A stretch of DNA of 64,000 nt, taken from positions 186,001 to 250,000 of the forward strand of contig NZ_NERU01000004.1 of assembly GCF_003063265.1 (NCBI RefSeq). The letters run 5' to 3'. The notes under the pieces are model-generated. The model worked only from the letters and a program-made list of their open reading frames with translations, was not told the DNA's origin and ran no database searches. The stretch is from Limnohabitans sp. WS1. GTDB taxonomy: Bacteria > Pseudomonadota > Gammaproteobacteria > Burkholderiales > Burkholderiaceae_C. The stretch's first letter is position 1. Every line of letters starts with the position of its first letter. Positions 39,427 to 48,544 of this stretch are shown here, one piece after another. Both the position numbers and the translations under genes were made by a program.

Positions 39427-39741
39427 ATGGGAATCGCTCTGCTAACTTTGTCAGTTTTTTTAAAAAAACTGAACCTTAATCCTGTCAACGCATCGGTTTT
39501 GACAAAATCTCGAACATCGCGCCCACACCCCAGCTGGGCCGTTCGCCCCCCAAATGCTTGTACAGCCGCGCAGCGCACGCAAGTGCCAGACAATCCGCCC
39601 CTCCTTCGTGTCTTGCGCATCCAGGAAAACGGTCAACAGGCAGACTGTGCCGGACGAATGGTGATTTCGGGGCGCATGGCGGATGTTTGCGCCGAGCTGG
39701 ACCGCTTGGTGGCACTCGAGTCAAGGCAAGCACATCGGTAA
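39427..39741 (+). CDS. Conserved-looking hypothetical protein, start uncertain
   Basis: The frame codes 104 aa. Only the C-terminal half (LRVLRIQENGQQADCAGRMVISGRMADVCAELDRLVALESRQ) has the look of a conserved small protein. The N-terminal half is Ser/Thr/Pro/Arg-rich and spans a perfect 22-bp palindrome that seems noncoding. The ATG at 39427 has an AAAGG site 6 nt ahead; a GTG at 39583 would give a 52-residue protein consisting of the plausible part. No function is known. It is divergent from nothing and lies between lexA and a 2-hydroxyacid dehydrogenase gene. Confidence 0.45.
   Translation: MGIALLTLSVFLKKLNLNPVNASVLTKSRTSRPHPSWAVRPPNACTAAQRTQVPDNPPLLRVLRIQENGQQADCAGRMVISGRMADVCAELDRLVALESRQAHR
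39451..39472. repeat. Perfect 22-bp A/T palindrome
   Basis: TCAGTTTTTTT is followed directly by its complement AAAAAAACTGA. It could be a terminator or a protein-binding site downstream of lexA. Confidence 0.6.
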
Positions 39742-39880
39742 AAACACGGCGGGTACAAACCCGCCCAATCCATTGGCTCGACACCACGCTTTCGCAACGC
39801 AAGCCCATGAAAGCGAAGTCACTCAAAAGGAATCTACGCATCCCCGCCGTAAGCGCCCAGTGTCAAGGCACAATGTCGGG

Positions 39881-40888
39881 ATGAACATCGTGATCCTCGA
39901 CGACTATCAAGACGTCGTCCGCAAACTCAGTTGCGCTTCCAAGCTCGAGAATTTTCCCGCCAAGGTATACACCAACACAGTCAAAGGCATTGGTCAACTC
40001 TCTGTTCGCCTCAAAGATGCTGACGTGATTGTCCTGATCCGTGAACGCACGGCACTCAATCGGGCCTTGATTGAAAAACTGCCAAGATTGAAATTGATTG
40101 CACAAACTGGACGTGTTGGCAGTCACATTGACTTGGCAGCCTGCACCGAACGTGGCATTGCAGTTGCCGAGGGTGTTGGTTCGCCCACCGCTCCTGCGGA
40201 ATTGACTTGGGCTCTGGTCATGGCCGCCTCTCGAAGATTGCCGCAATACATCAGCAGCCTCAAGCATGGCGCTTGGCAACAGTCCGGCCTGAAATCCAGC
40301 TCCATGCCCGTCAACTTTGGCTTGGGCACTGTCCTCAAAGGCAAAACCTTGGGCATTTGGGGTTACGGAAAAATTGGACAACTGGTGGCCGGTTACGGCA
40401 AAGCTTTTGGCATGCAAGTTCAGATCTGGGGCAGCGATGAATCACGCGTCAGAGCGGTCAAGGACGGCTACGCTGCGTCCACGAGCAGAGAGGCATTTTT
40501 TGAAAACTCAGACGTTTTGTCTTTGCATCTGCGCTTGAATGAATCAACCCAAGGCATTGTGACCACAGAAGACCTGTGCCGCATGAAACCCAGCTCTTTG
40601 CTGGTCAACACCTCACGCGCTGAACTGTTGGAAGCCAACGCCTTGATCGGCGCATTGAACCGCGGCCGCCCTGGGATGGCCGCAGTCGATGTATTTGAAT
40701 CTGAACCCATCTTGCAGGGATCGGCCCTGCTTCGACTGGAAAACTGCATTTGCACGCCACACATTGGCTATGTCGAAAAAGACAGCTACGAACTTTACTT
40801 CGGTGTGGCATTTGACAACGTGGTCAACTACATCAAGGGCACCCCCACCAACATTGTCAACCCCGGTGCCTTGCAAGTCAGGCGCTAA
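39881..40888 (+). CDS. D-2-hydroxyacid dehydrogenase family protein
   Basis: The 335-aa NAD-dependent protein has the two-domain layout of the family. The cofactor loop is LGIWGYGKIGQLVAGYGKAFGM, where the usual GxGxxG is GYGKIG; the catalytic Arg lies in VNTSRAELLE, Glu in DVFESEPIL and His in CTPHIGYVEKDSYELYF. The last motif is like phosphoglycerate/hydroxyphenylpyruvate-type reductases of Burkholderiales. The substrate is unknown. The ATG at 39881 begins the first beta strand (MNIVILDDYQDV); upstream codons of the same frame are poor. Confidence 0.88.
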   Translation: MNIVILDDYQDVVRKLSCASKLENFPAKVYTNTVKGIGQLSVRLKDADVIVLIRERTALNRALIEKLPRLKLIAQTGRVGSHIDLAACTERGIAVAEGVGSPTAPAELTWALVMAASRRLPQYISSLKHGAWQQSGLKSSSMPVNFGLGTVLKGKTLGIWGYGKIGQLVAGYGKAFGMQVQIWGSDESRVRAVKDGYAASTSREAFFENSDVLSLHLRLNESTQGIVTTEDLCRMKPSSLLVNTSRAELLEANALIGALNRGRPGMAAVDVFESEPILQGSALLRLENCICTPHIGYVEKDSYELYFGVAFDNVVNYIKGTPTNIVNPGALQVRR

Positions 40889-41078
40889 AGCCATCTCAAA
40901 AAACCGAATTCCATGCCGTCGGCCCCAACACTCGTCCAAGACGAGATGCCCCAAGGACTCGCTGGGTCCTGCAAGAGTGAGGCGATAATCCCTCGGGCCA
41001 TGTCTCACTGAATGTCTCAAATTGACTCTCCTTGAGCAGTTTTGCGCTTAAACGCTTTCAGCTTCTTCAACAACCAAC

Positions 41079-42599
41079 ATGACACTCGCATTTTCCAAAG
41101 TCGCCGTCATCGGCGCTGGCGCCATGGGCCGAGGCATCGCCCAAATCGCCGCACAAGCAGGCAGCCAAGTTTGGCTGTACGACACACAAGCCGAAGCCAT
41201 TCAAAAAGCGCGCGATGCCGTTTTCCAGCAATGGGACAAATTGCAGGAAAAAGGCCGCCTGACAGCCGAAGCCGTGACCGGTCACAAAAGCCGTCTGTTG
41301 GGTGCCACCAGCCTGCAAGACCTGGCCGAATGCGAGCTGGTGGTCGAAGCCATCGTTGAAAAGCTCGACATCAAGAAAAGCCTGTTCACCGAACTCGAAA
41401 AAGTGCTGGCACCCACGGCGGTGCTGGTGACCAACACCTCGTCCCTGTCCGTGACCGCCATTGCCGCTGCCTTGCAGCGCCCGGCGCAGTTTGCGGGCTA
41501 CCACTTCTTCAACCCCGTGCCCCTCATGAAGGTGGTCGAGGTGATCGCGGGCCTCAAAACCGATCCGGCTGTGTGCCAGCGCCTGTCTGACTTTGCACGC
41601 CAAATGGGCCACACCCCGGTCCAGGCACAAGACACGCCCGGCTTCATCGTCAACCACGCTGGGCGCGGTTATGGCACCGAAGCGCTGCGCATTGTGAGCG
41701 AAGGCATTGCCGATTTCGCCACCATTGACCGCATCCTGCGCGACCAAGTCGGCTTCAAACTCGGCCCCTTCGAGTTGTTTGACTTGACGGCGCTCGATGT
41801 GTCTCACCATGTGATCGAATCGATTTACCACCAGTATTACGAAGAGCCGCGCTACCGCCCCAACGTGATCACGGCCCAACGCTTGGCCGGTGGCGTGGTG
41901 GGCAAAAAGGTCGGAGAAGGCTTTTACAAATACATCGATGGCGCAGCGCAAGTGCCCGCCGAGCCACCTGTTCCCGTGGTGGACAACATGCCCCCTGTCT
42001 GGGTTTCGCCCCGCGCCACCCGCCGCATGGAGCTGCTGCAGCTGCTCAAAGACCTGGGCGCCAAAATCGAAACCGGCGCGTCGCCCTCGCCTGAAGCACT
42101 GACCCTCGTCGCCCCATTGGGCTTTGACATCACCACCGTGGCCGTGGTCGAGCGCCTGGACCCGGCCCGCACTGTGGGCATCGACATGCTGTTTGTGGAT
42201 GCCTCCACCAAACGCCGCGTCTTGGCCACCAACCCGGCCACACGCGCCGACATGCGCGATGCGGCCCATGCCCTGTTTGCCCGCGACGGCAAGGCCGTCT
42301 CGGTCATCCGCGACAGCGGCGGTTTTGTCACGCAGCGCGTGGTGGCCACCATCGTGAACATCGCGTCTGACATGTGCCAGCAGCGCATCTGCAGCCCACA
42401 AGACCTGGAAACCGCGGTCACCTTGGGCCTGGCCTACCCCATGGGGCCACTGGCCATGGGCAACAAGCTGGGACCCGACAGTATTTTGGAAGTGTTGTTC
42501 AATCTGCAAACGGTCTATGGCGACACACGCTATCGCCCCAGCCCCTGGTTGCGCCGCCGGGGTGCCATTGGCTTGTCCCTCATGCACACGGAAGACTGA
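41079..42599 (+). CDS. 3-hydroxyacyl-CoA dehydrogenase (PaaH/PaaC-like)
   Basis: The 506-aa protein has an N-terminal NAD domain (KVAVIGAGAMGRGIAQIAAQAG), the catalytic His and Glu region (NTSSLSVTAIAAALQRP, GYHFFNPVPLMKVVEVI), and two copies of the C-terminal helical domain (TPGFIVNHAGRGYGTEALRIVSEG; FVTQRVVATIVNIASDM). The duplicated C-terminus and about 500-aa length are typical of the phenylacetate-pathway enzyme and relatives. It oxidises 3-hydroxyacyl-CoA with NAD. It is followed 2 bp later by an enoyl-CoA hydratase gene. Confidence 0.92.
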   Translation: MTLAFSKVAVIGAGAMGRGIAQIAAQAGSQVWLYDTQAEAIQKARDAVFQQWDKLQEKGRLTAEAVTGHKSRLLGATSLQDLAECELVVEAIVEKLDIKKSLFTELEKVLAPTAVLVTNTSSLSVTAIAAALQRPAQFAGYHFFNPVPLMKVVEVIAGLKTDPAVCQRLSDFARQMGHTPVQAQDTPGFIVNHAGRGYGTEALRIVSEGIADFATIDRILRDQVGFKLGPFELFDLTALDVSHHVIESIYHQYYEEPRYRPNVITAQRLAGGVVGKKVGEGFYKYIDGAAQVPAEPPVPVVDNMPPVWVSPRATRRMELLQLLKDLGAKIETGASPSPEALTLVAPLGFDITTVAVVERLDPARTVGIDMLFVDASTKRRVLATNPATRADMRDAAHALFARDGKAVSVIRDSGGFVTQRVVATIVNIASDMCQQRICSPQDLETAVTLGLAYPMGPLAMGNKLGPDSILEVLFNLQTVYGDTRYRPSPWLRRRGAIGLSLMHTED

Positions 42600-42601
42600 G
42601 C

Positions 42602-43381
42602 ATGACCGCCCAACTGCTCAGCACCAGCGAAGGCCGGACACTGGTCCTGACCCTCAGCAACCCGGAGTTTCGCAACGCACTCGGGCCCGAGATGTACGCC
42701 GCAGGTGTGGAAGCCCTGAGCGTGGCCGAGTCCAACCCGGACGTGCGCAGCGTGGTCATCACCGGTGCCAATGGCATTTTCAGCGCAGGCGGCAATTTGC
42801 AGCGCTTGCAAAACAACCGCCAGCTGCCGCCCGAGCACCAGGCGCAAAGCATCGAAGGCCTGCACAACTGGATCGAAGCCATCCGCACCTTTCCCAAGCC
42901 GGTGATTGCCGCCGTCGAAGGGCCTGCGGCCGGTGCCGGTTTTTCGTTGGCACTGGCTTGCGACATGATCGTGGCGGCGCGCAACAGCGTGTTTGTGATG
43001 GCCTACAGCTCGATTGCCTTATCGCCCGATGGCGGCGGCAGCTGGAGTCTGTCGCGCGCATTACCGCGCCAGTTGGCCACCGAACTGCTCATGTGTGGTG
43101 AGCGCATTGGCGCAGAGCGTTTGCAGCAACTGGGTGTGGTCAACCGCCTGGCCGATGCAGGCCAAGCCCTTGCGCAAGCACTGCAACTGGGTGAACTGCT
43201 CAACAGCCGCGCCCCCAACGCTTTGACCAGCATCAAGGATTTACTCAGCGATGCCGATGGCAGCAGCCTCAATGCGCAATTGGCACGCGAACGTGATCAC
43301 TTCGTCAAAAACTTGCATCATGTGAACGCAGGCATCGGCATTGCTTCGTTCTTGAACAAGCACAAACCTGAATACGAGTAA
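42602..43381 (+). CDS. Enoyl-CoA hydratase/isomerase (PaaG-like)
   Basis: The 259-aa crotonase-fold protein has the oxyanion parts VVITGANGIFSAGGNLQ and VEGPAAGAGFSLALACDMIVAA. At the catalytic position it has SSIALSPDGGGSWSLSRALP, where Asp replaces the hydratase glutamate, as in PaaG-type isomerases; this suggests an isomerase or oxepin-CoA-type activity rather than plain hydration. It starts 2 bp after the dehydrogenase gene. The pair could serve phenylacetate or another aromatic or fatty acid route, though no other paa genes are here. Confidence 0.88.
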   Translation: MTAQLLSTSEGRTLVLTLSNPEFRNALGPEMYAAGVEALSVAESNPDVRSVVITGANGIFSAGGNLQRLQNNRQLPPEHQAQSIEGLHNWIEAIRTFPKPVIAAVEGPAAGAGFSLALACDMIVAARNSVFVMAYSSIALSPDGGGSWSLSRALPRQLATELLMCGERIGAERLQQLGVVNRLADAGQALAQALQLGELLNSRAPNALTSIKDLLSDADGSSLNAQLARERDHFVKNLHHVNAGIGIASFLNKHKPEYE

Positions 43382-43438
43382 ACCGACTGGTCCCCCAGGC
43401 GACAAAAACCCAATCATCAGTCACTCAAAGGACAGAGC

Positions 43439-44158
43439 ATGGACGAACCGATTCTGACAATGGAGGAACGAGAGGCGATCAACAGTGGTCGCTGGTTCTC
43501 AAGCCTTTCACCTTCACTTCGACACGACATACTTCGATGCGCTTACGTCAAACGTCACAAAGACGGCGATATGCTCGCTGCGCGGGGAGACCCGCCCGAG
43601 CAGTGGATCGCCTGCGCCAAGGGCGCGGTGCGCGTGAGCTCGACCTCGGTGTCGGGCAAGCAGATCACCTTGACCTATGTGGAGCCGGGCATTTGGTTTG
43701 GCGATGTGTCGATCTTCGACGGGGACCGTCGCACGCACGACTGCTATGCACACGGCGACACGACCACCCTCAACGTAGCCAAGGCCGACTTCAAGAAAAT
43801 CCTCACGCAGCACGTCGAGTTTTACGACGCCATGCTGCGCCTGCATGCGCGGCGCATTCGCCAGCTTTATGGCTTGGTGGAAGACCTCAACACCCTGCCC
43901 TTGCGGGCCCGGCTGGCCAAGCAACTCAACCACTTGTTGCGCAGCTACGGCGTGCCCAGTTTGTCGGACGCCAAGGCGATTCGCATCAGCTTGCAATTGG
44001 CCCAGGAAGAACTGGCTCAGCTGCTGGGTGCATCGCGCCAGCGGGTCAACCAGGAACTCAAGCAAATGGAGCGCGAGCAAATCATCCGCATCGAGCCCGG
44101 TGGCCTGGTGGTGCTGGACCGCGACGCGCTGCTGCTGATCGTCAACGCGGACCACTGA
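43439..44158 (+). CDS. Crp/Fnr family transcriptional regulator
   Basis: The 239-aa protein has an N-terminal cyclic-nucleotide-like beta roll (HKDGDMLAARGDPPEQWIACAKGAVRVSSTSVSGKQITLTYVEPGIWFGDVSIFDG), a long helix, and a C-terminal winged helix with the recognition helix in LAQEELAQLLGASRQRVNQELKQME. There are no Fnr iron-sulfur cysteines, and the cAMP-binding Arg/Ser pair is not clearly conserved, so its signal is unknown. It lies between the hydroxyacyl-CoA pair and the kinase/acyl-CoA dehydrogenase pair and may control one or both. An AAAGGA ribosome site precedes it. Confidence 0.9.
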   Translation: MDEPILTMEEREAINSGRWFSSLSPSLRHDILRCAYVKRHKDGDMLAARGDPPEQWIACAKGAVRVSSTSVSGKQITLTYVEPGIWFGDVSIFDGDRRTHDCYAHGDTTTLNVAKADFKKILTQHVEFYDAMLRLHARRIRQLYGLVEDLNTLPLRARLAKQLNHLLRSYGVPSLSDAKAIRISLQLAQEELAQLLGASRQRVNQELKQMEREQIIRIEPGGLVVLDRDALLLIVNADH

Positions 44159-44222
44159 CACACCCCATTTCCACCCTCTCGCCGCTGTCTGCGGCGAAAA
44201 CCAATTTCCGACGGGTCCACCC

Positions 44223-45308
44223 ATGAGTGCTTTTGATCATTTTGTGGGGACCCGGCCTGTCACCGGCACCCACGCCTTCGACATCCCTGCCTTGGAGGCC
44301 TGGCTCAGCGCCCGGCTGCCCGGTTTTGTGGGTCCCTTGAGCGTGGAAATGTTCAAGGGCGGGCAATCGAACCCCACCTACAAGCTCATCACCCCCTCGC
44401 GCCAATACGTGATGCGTGCCAAGCCGGGACCGGTGGCCAAGCTGCTGCCCTCAGCGCATGCCATCGAGCGCGAATTTGCCGTCATGCAAGGCCTTCACGG
44501 CACCGATGTGCCCGTGGCCGAAATGCATGTGCTGTGCGACGACGAATCGGTGATTGGCCGCGCCTTCTATGTGATGGAGTTCGTGCAAGGTCGTGTGCTC
44601 TGGGACCAGTCCCTGCCCGGCATGACGCCTGCCGAGCGCGGCGCGATTTACGACGAGATGAACCGGGTGCTGGCGGCGCTGCACAAGGTCGATGTGGCCA
44701 AGCAAGGCCTGACCAGCTACGGCAAACCGGGCAACTACATCGAGCGCCAAATTGGCCGCTGGAGCAAGCAATACGCCGCCTCCATCACTCAGCCCATTCC
44801 CGAGATGGACCAGCTGATCGAGTGGCTGCCCAAAAACATCCCGGCCAGCGCCAAGGACGAGTCGCTGGTCGGCATCGTGCACGGCGACTACCGCCTGGAC
44901 AACCTGATGTTCCACCCCACCGAAGCGCGCGTGCTGGCCGTGCTGGACTGGGAGCTGTCCACCCTAGGCCACCCGCTGGCCGACTTCAGTTACCACTGCA
45001 TGGCTTGGCACATCACGCCAGGCACCTTCCGTGGCATCGGTGGGCTTGATTTCGCTGCCTTGGGCATCCCGTCTGAAGCCGAATACATCCGCCGCTATTG
45101 CGAGCGCACGGGTTTCACCACGCCCGAAGCTTTGGCCCAGGACTGGAATTTTTACCTCGCCTACAACATGTTCCGCATCGCGGCCATTTTGCAAGGCATT
45201 GCCAAACGCGTCGAAGACGGCACCGCGTCCAGTGAACAAGCCAAAACCTCGGGCGCTGGCGCCCGACCCATGGCCGAGCTCGCCTGGCGTTTTGCCCGTC
45301 AGGCCTGA
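44223..45308 (+). CDS. Phosphotransferase family protein (APH-like, ACAD10/11 type)
   Basis: This 361-aa protein has the aminoglycoside-phosphotransferase kinase fold: FKGGQSNPTYKLI, the ATP-lysine in YVMRAKPG, VMEFVQGRVLW, the catalytic loop GIVHGDYRLDNLMFHP and the metal aspartate in VLAVLDWELSTLGHPLADF. Relatives fused to or next to acyl-CoA dehydrogenases (ACAD10/11) phosphorylate 4-hydroxyacyl-CoAs so that they can enter beta-oxidation. The acyl-CoA dehydrogenase gene starts 39 bp after its stop, matching that arrangement. Confidence 0.9.
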   Translation: MSAFDHFVGTRPVTGTHAFDIPALEAWLSARLPGFVGPLSVEMFKGGQSNPTYKLITPSRQYVMRAKPGPVAKLLPSAHAIEREFAVMQGLHGTDVPVAEMHVLCDDESVIGRAFYVMEFVQGRVLWDQSLPGMTPAERGAIYDEMNRVLAALHKVDVAKQGLTSYGKPGNYIERQIGRWSKQYAASITQPIPEMDQLIEWLPKNIPASAKDESLVGIVHGDYRLDNLMFHPTEARVLAVLDWELSTLGHPLADFSYHCMAWHITPGTFRGIGGLDFAALGIPSEAEYIRRYCERTGFTTPEALAQDWNFYLAYNMFRIAAILQGIAKRVEDGTASSEQAKTSGAGARPMAELAWRFARQA

Positions 45309-45347
45309 CCCTTTTACCCCCCGAACCACAACCCCAGGAGAGAGACC

Positions 45348-46607
45348 ATGGATTTTGAATACACCCCCAAGGTCAAAGACATGCAGGCCCGTTTGTTGGC
45401 CTTCATGGACGAGCACATTTACCCCAACGAGGCGCGGTTCTTTGAAGAGATCGCCGAAAACCGTGCCAAAGGCAACGCTTGGGTCCCCACCAAAATCGTC
45501 GAGGAACTCAAGCCCAAGGCCTTGGCCGCAGGATTGTGGAACCTGTTTTTACCCAAGTCCACTCGCGCCCCCCAAGGCCTGTCCAATCTGGAATACGCAC
45601 CCCTGTGCGAAATCATGGGACGCGTGCCCTTTGCCGCAGAAATCTTCAACTGCTCAGCCCCCGACACCGGCAACATGGAGACGCTCGAACGCTACGCCAG
45701 CGAAGAGCTGAAAGACACATGGCTTGAGCCATTGTTGCGCGGCGAAATCCGCTCAGCGTTTTTGATGACAGAACCCGATGTGGCCTCATCGGATGCCACC
45801 AACATCGAGTGCGAGATTCGCCGCGATGGTGACGAGTACGTCATCAACGGCCGCAAGTGGTGGTCGTCCGGCGCAGGTGACCCACGCTGCGCGGTCTACA
45901 TCGTCATGGGCAAAACCAACCCTGACGCGGGTCGGCACGAGCAACAATCCATGATCGTGGTGCCTGCCAACACACCCGGCATCACCGTGGTGCGCGCCCT
46001 GTCGGTATTTGGTTACGATGACGCCCCGCACGGCCACATGGAGGTGGTGCTCAAGAACGTACGCGTGCCAGCCGAAAACATTTTGCTGGGCGAAGGCCGT
46101 GGCTTTGAAATTGCCCAAGGCCGCTTGGGCCCTGGCCGCATCCACCACTGCATGCGCACCATCGGCATTGCCGAGCGCGCGCTGGAGCTGATGTGCAAGC
46201 GCCTGAACGAGCGTGTGGCCTTTGGCCGTGAAGTGGCCCGTCAGACCGTTTGGCAAGAGCGCATCGCCGAGTCGCGTTGCATGATCGAGCAGGCCCGCCT
46301 GCTCACCCTCAAGGCCGCATCCATGATGGACACCGTGGGCAACAAAGTGGCCAAGGCCGAAATCGCGATGATCAAGATCGTAGCCCCCAACATGGCCTGC
46401 CAGATCATCGACTGGGCCATTCAGGCCCACGGCGGTGGCGGTGTGTCGCAAGACTTCCCTCTGGCCTATGCCTACGCCCACCAGCGCACCCTGCGCCTGG
46501 CCGATGGTCCGGATGAGGTGCACCGCAACTCGCTGGCCAAGCTGGAACTGGCCAAGCAACTGGCCTTGCCCGGTGACGTTCGCATGCCCGTGACACGCGG
46601 CAGTTAA
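45348..46607 (+). CDS. Acyl-CoA dehydrogenase
   Basis: The 419-aa FAD enzyme has the usual domains: an N-terminal helical part, the beta domain with [40 protein letters not shown], and the C-terminal bundle with [49 protein letters not shown] and [17 protein letters not shown]. The [10 protein letters not shown] end and the neighbouring APH-like kinase fit the ACAD10/11 group that handles hydroxylated acyl-CoAs. The ATG has an AGGAGA site. A terminator follows. Confidence 0.93.
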   Translation: MDFEYTPKVKDMQARLLAFMDEHIYPNEARFFEEIAENRAKGNAWVPTKIVEELKPKALAAGLWNLFLPKSTRAPQGLSNLEYAPLCEIMGRVPFAAEIFNCSAPDTGNMETLERYASEELKDTWLEPLLRGEIRSAFLMTEPDVASSDATNIECEIRRDGDEYVINGRKWWSSGAGDPRCAVYIVMGKTNPDAGRHEQQSMIVVPANTPGITVVRALSVFGYDDAPHGHMEVVLKNVRVPAENILLGEGRGFEIAQGRLGPGRIHHCMRTIGIAERALELMCKRLNERVAFGREVARQTVWQERIAESRCMIEQARLLTLKAASMMDTVGNKVAKAEIAMIKIVAPNMACQIIDWAIQAHGGGGVSQDFPLAYAYAHQRTLRLADGPDEVHRNSLAKLELAKQLALPGDVRMPVTRGS

Positions 46608-46627
46608 AAGGACACCACCCACTCACG

Positions 46628-46653
46628 AAAGGCCTGCTCTTGCAGGCCTTTTT
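46628..46653 (+). terminator. Rho-independent terminator after the acyl-CoA dehydrogenase gene
   Basis: AAAGGCCTGC and GCAGGCCTT pair with a TCTT loop, followed by T-run. Confidence 0.9.
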
Positions 46654-46788
46654 CATGTCAGAAGAAACAAGTCTCGAATCACCCGCCAAACTCTTTGTCA
46701 TTGAGCCTTCTGACTTTCGAACATTAACCATGACTTTTTCAACCGTCCGACCAAAAAGTGATGATTTGAGGGTTAGAATATCGCTTGT

Positions 46789-46865
46789 CGGAGCGTAGCG
46801 CAGCCTGGTAGCGCATCTGCTTTGGGAGCAGAGGGTCGCGAGTTCGAATCCCGCCGCTCCGACCA
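46789..46865 (+). tRNA. tRNA-Pro (anticodon TGG)
   Basis: A 77-nt cloverleaf: acceptor CGGAGCG pairs with CGCTCCG, then A and encoded CCA. The D arm (AGCGCAGCCTGGTAGCGC), an anticodon loop TTTGGGA with TGG and a T arm with GTTCGAATC are all clear. It reads CCN proline codons. Confidence 0.97.
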
Positions 46866-46927
46866 TTTTCTTAAACTCAAATTTAAGAAAATACCCTCAA
46901 AAGTCTTTTTCAAGACGCACAGTTCCC

Positions 46928-46947
46928 AAAGGCCCGTCAGGGCCTTT
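46928..46947 (+). terminator. Hairpin between the two tRNA genes
   Basis: AAAGGCCC and GGGCCTTT pair with a GTCA loop. It may be a weak terminator or a processing signal. Confidence 0.4.
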
Positions 46948-46972
46948 CGTGTTTCTGTCTCATCTGAAGTTT

Positions 46973-47049
46973 CTGCCCGTAGCTCAGTTGGATAGAGCAA
47001 CAGCCTTCTAAGCTGTGGGTCACAGGTTCGATCCCTGTCGGGCAGACCA
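46973..47049 (+). tRNA. tRNA-Arg (anticodon TCT)
   Basis: A 77-nt cloverleaf: CTGCCCG pairs with CGGGCAG, then A and encoded CCA. The anticodon stem ACAGC/GCTGT encloses CTTCTAA with anticodon TCT, and the T loop is GTTCGATCC. It decodes AGA/AGG arginine codons. Confidence 0.96.
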
Positions 47050-47065
47050 TTTTGACCCTCCATTC

Positions 47066-47100
47066 CAACACATGAATCTCATTCAGAGATTCATGTGTTG
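47066..47100 (+). terminator. Perfect 15-bp hairpin after tRNA-Arg
   Basis: CAACACATGAATCTC pairs exactly with GAGATTCATGTGTTG with a 5-nt loop; flanking GACCC and GGGTC can extend it. There is no T-run. It probably ends or protects the tRNA transcript. Confidence 0.6.
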
Positions 47101-47311
47101 ACGGGTCGGCATGCTGGTTTAACCTCATCCAGCAAGGACTTGGCAATCAAAAACCTGCCCCAAATCAGAAGCCATTTCCGCGGCACCTCTTCGGGTTTTC
47201 TCGGATGGGAGTCTGCAATTTAAGCCCATAAAAAGTTCCATAATGGATCTGTCATTCTCGCCACAAGCCTTTTTGTAGCGTGTGCAAAATTGTCCTCCAC
47301 TTGGAAAACCC

Positions 47312-48505
47312 ATGACCCTCTCTTCTTCACGTCGGCAAATCTTGACCCACGGCGCAAGCCTGTTGGGTGCATCAACAACTGGTTTGCTGCTCCCCCAAAA
47401 TGCCCTGGCCCAAAGCGGCAAGATCCGTGTGGGCTTCATGCTACCCTACACCGGCACCTTTGCCCAACTGGGCGTGGCCATTGAAAACGGCGTGCGCATG
47501 GCCATCAACGAGCAAGGTGGCAAGCTCGGCGGCCGTGAGATTGAATGGTTCAAGGTGGACGACGAATCCGAGCCCTCCAAAGCCATCGAAAACGCCAACA
47601 AGCTGGTGCAACGCGACAAGGTCGATGTGCTGATCGGCACCGTGCACTCGGGCGTGCAAATGGGCATTCACCGCGTGGCTCGCGAAAGCGGCGTGATCAG
47701 TTTGATCCCCAACGCGGGCGTGCACATTGCCACCCGCGCCCAGTGCGCCCCCAATGTGTTCCGCACCAGCTTTTCCAACAGCCAGCCCACCATGGCGCTG
47801 GGCGAAGCCATGGTCAAGCGCGGCCACAAAAAGGCCGTGTGGATCACCTGGAAATACGCCGCTGGTGACGAAGCCTTTGAAGGTTTTAAAGAAAGCTACA
47901 CCAAAGCGGGTGGCACCATCATCAAGGAATTGGGCCTGCCTTTCCCCAATGTCGAATTCCAGGCGCTGCTCACCGAAATTGCCGCGCTCAAACCGGACGC
48001 TGTGGCCTGCTTTTTTGCCGGCGGCGGTGCAGCCAAATTCTTGCGCGACTACGCCGCAGCGGGCCTCAAGGGCAAGATTCCGCTGTACGGCTCGGGCTTT
48101 TTGACCGAGGGCGTGCTCGAAGCCGCAGGGCCTGCTGCCGACGGCGTGCTCACTGCCCTGCACTACGGTGACGGCATCGAGACCAAGCGCAACAAGGAGT
48201 TCCGACTCAACTACGCCAAAACCTTCAAAATGCAACCCGATGTGTACGCCGTGCAAGGTTACGACACGGGTTTGTTGCTGGTGCAAGGGGCCAATGCAGT
48301 TCAAGGCGATGTCAGCAAAAAAGCCGCCATGATCAAGGCCATGGAAACTGCGGTGATCGACAGCCCACGCGGCAAGTGGACGATGAGCAAGTCGCACAAC
48401 CCCGTGCAAGACATTTACCTGCGCGAAGTCTCTAACAAAGAAAACAAAGTGATCGGCATCGCTGCCAAAGCCTTGGCCGATTCTGGCGCAGGTTGCCGCA
48501 TGTGA
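47312..48505 (+). CDS. ABC transporter substrate-binding protein, branched-chain amino-acid type
   Basis: The 397-aa periplasmic binding protein carries a Tat-like signal (SSRRQILTHGASLLGAS...ALAQS) followed by KIRVGFMLPYTGTFAQLGVAIENGVRMAINE, the LivJ-type first lobe, VLIGTVHSGVQMGIHRVARESGV and YDTGLLLVQGANAV. The cognate membrane and ATPase genes are not adjacent, so the ligand may be a branched-chain amino acid, an aromatic compound or an amide. The ATG at 47312 has a GGA site; a hairpin follows the stop. Confidence 0.88.
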   Translation: MTLSSSRRQILTHGASLLGASTTGLLLPQNALAQSGKIRVGFMLPYTGTFAQLGVAIENGVRMAINEQGGKLGGREIEWFKVDDESEPSKAIENANKLVQRDKVDVLIGTVHSGVQMGIHRVARESGVISLIPNAGVHIATRAQCAPNVFRTSFSNSQPTMALGEAMVKRGHKKAVWITWKYAAGDEAFEGFKESYTKAGGTIIKELGLPFPNVEFQALLTEIAALKPDAVACFFAGGGAAKFLRDYAAAGLKGKIPLYGSGFLTEGVLEAAGPAADGVLTALHYGDGIETKRNKEFRLNYAKTFKMQPDVYAVQGYDTGLLLVQGANAVQGDVSKKAAMIKAMETAVIDSPRGKWTMSKSHNPVQDIYLREVSNKENKVIGIAAKALADSGAGCRM

Positions 48506-48513
48506 TGGGGTCG

Positions 48514-48544
48514 GCAGTGCCTTTGGGTTATCCCAAGGCACTGC
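48514..48544 (+). terminator. Hairpin after the binding-protein gene
   Basis: GCAGTGCCTT-GGG and CCC-AAGGCACTGC pair with one bulged T and a TTAT loop, 9 bp after the stop. A strong stem without a clear T-run. Confidence 0.65.
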
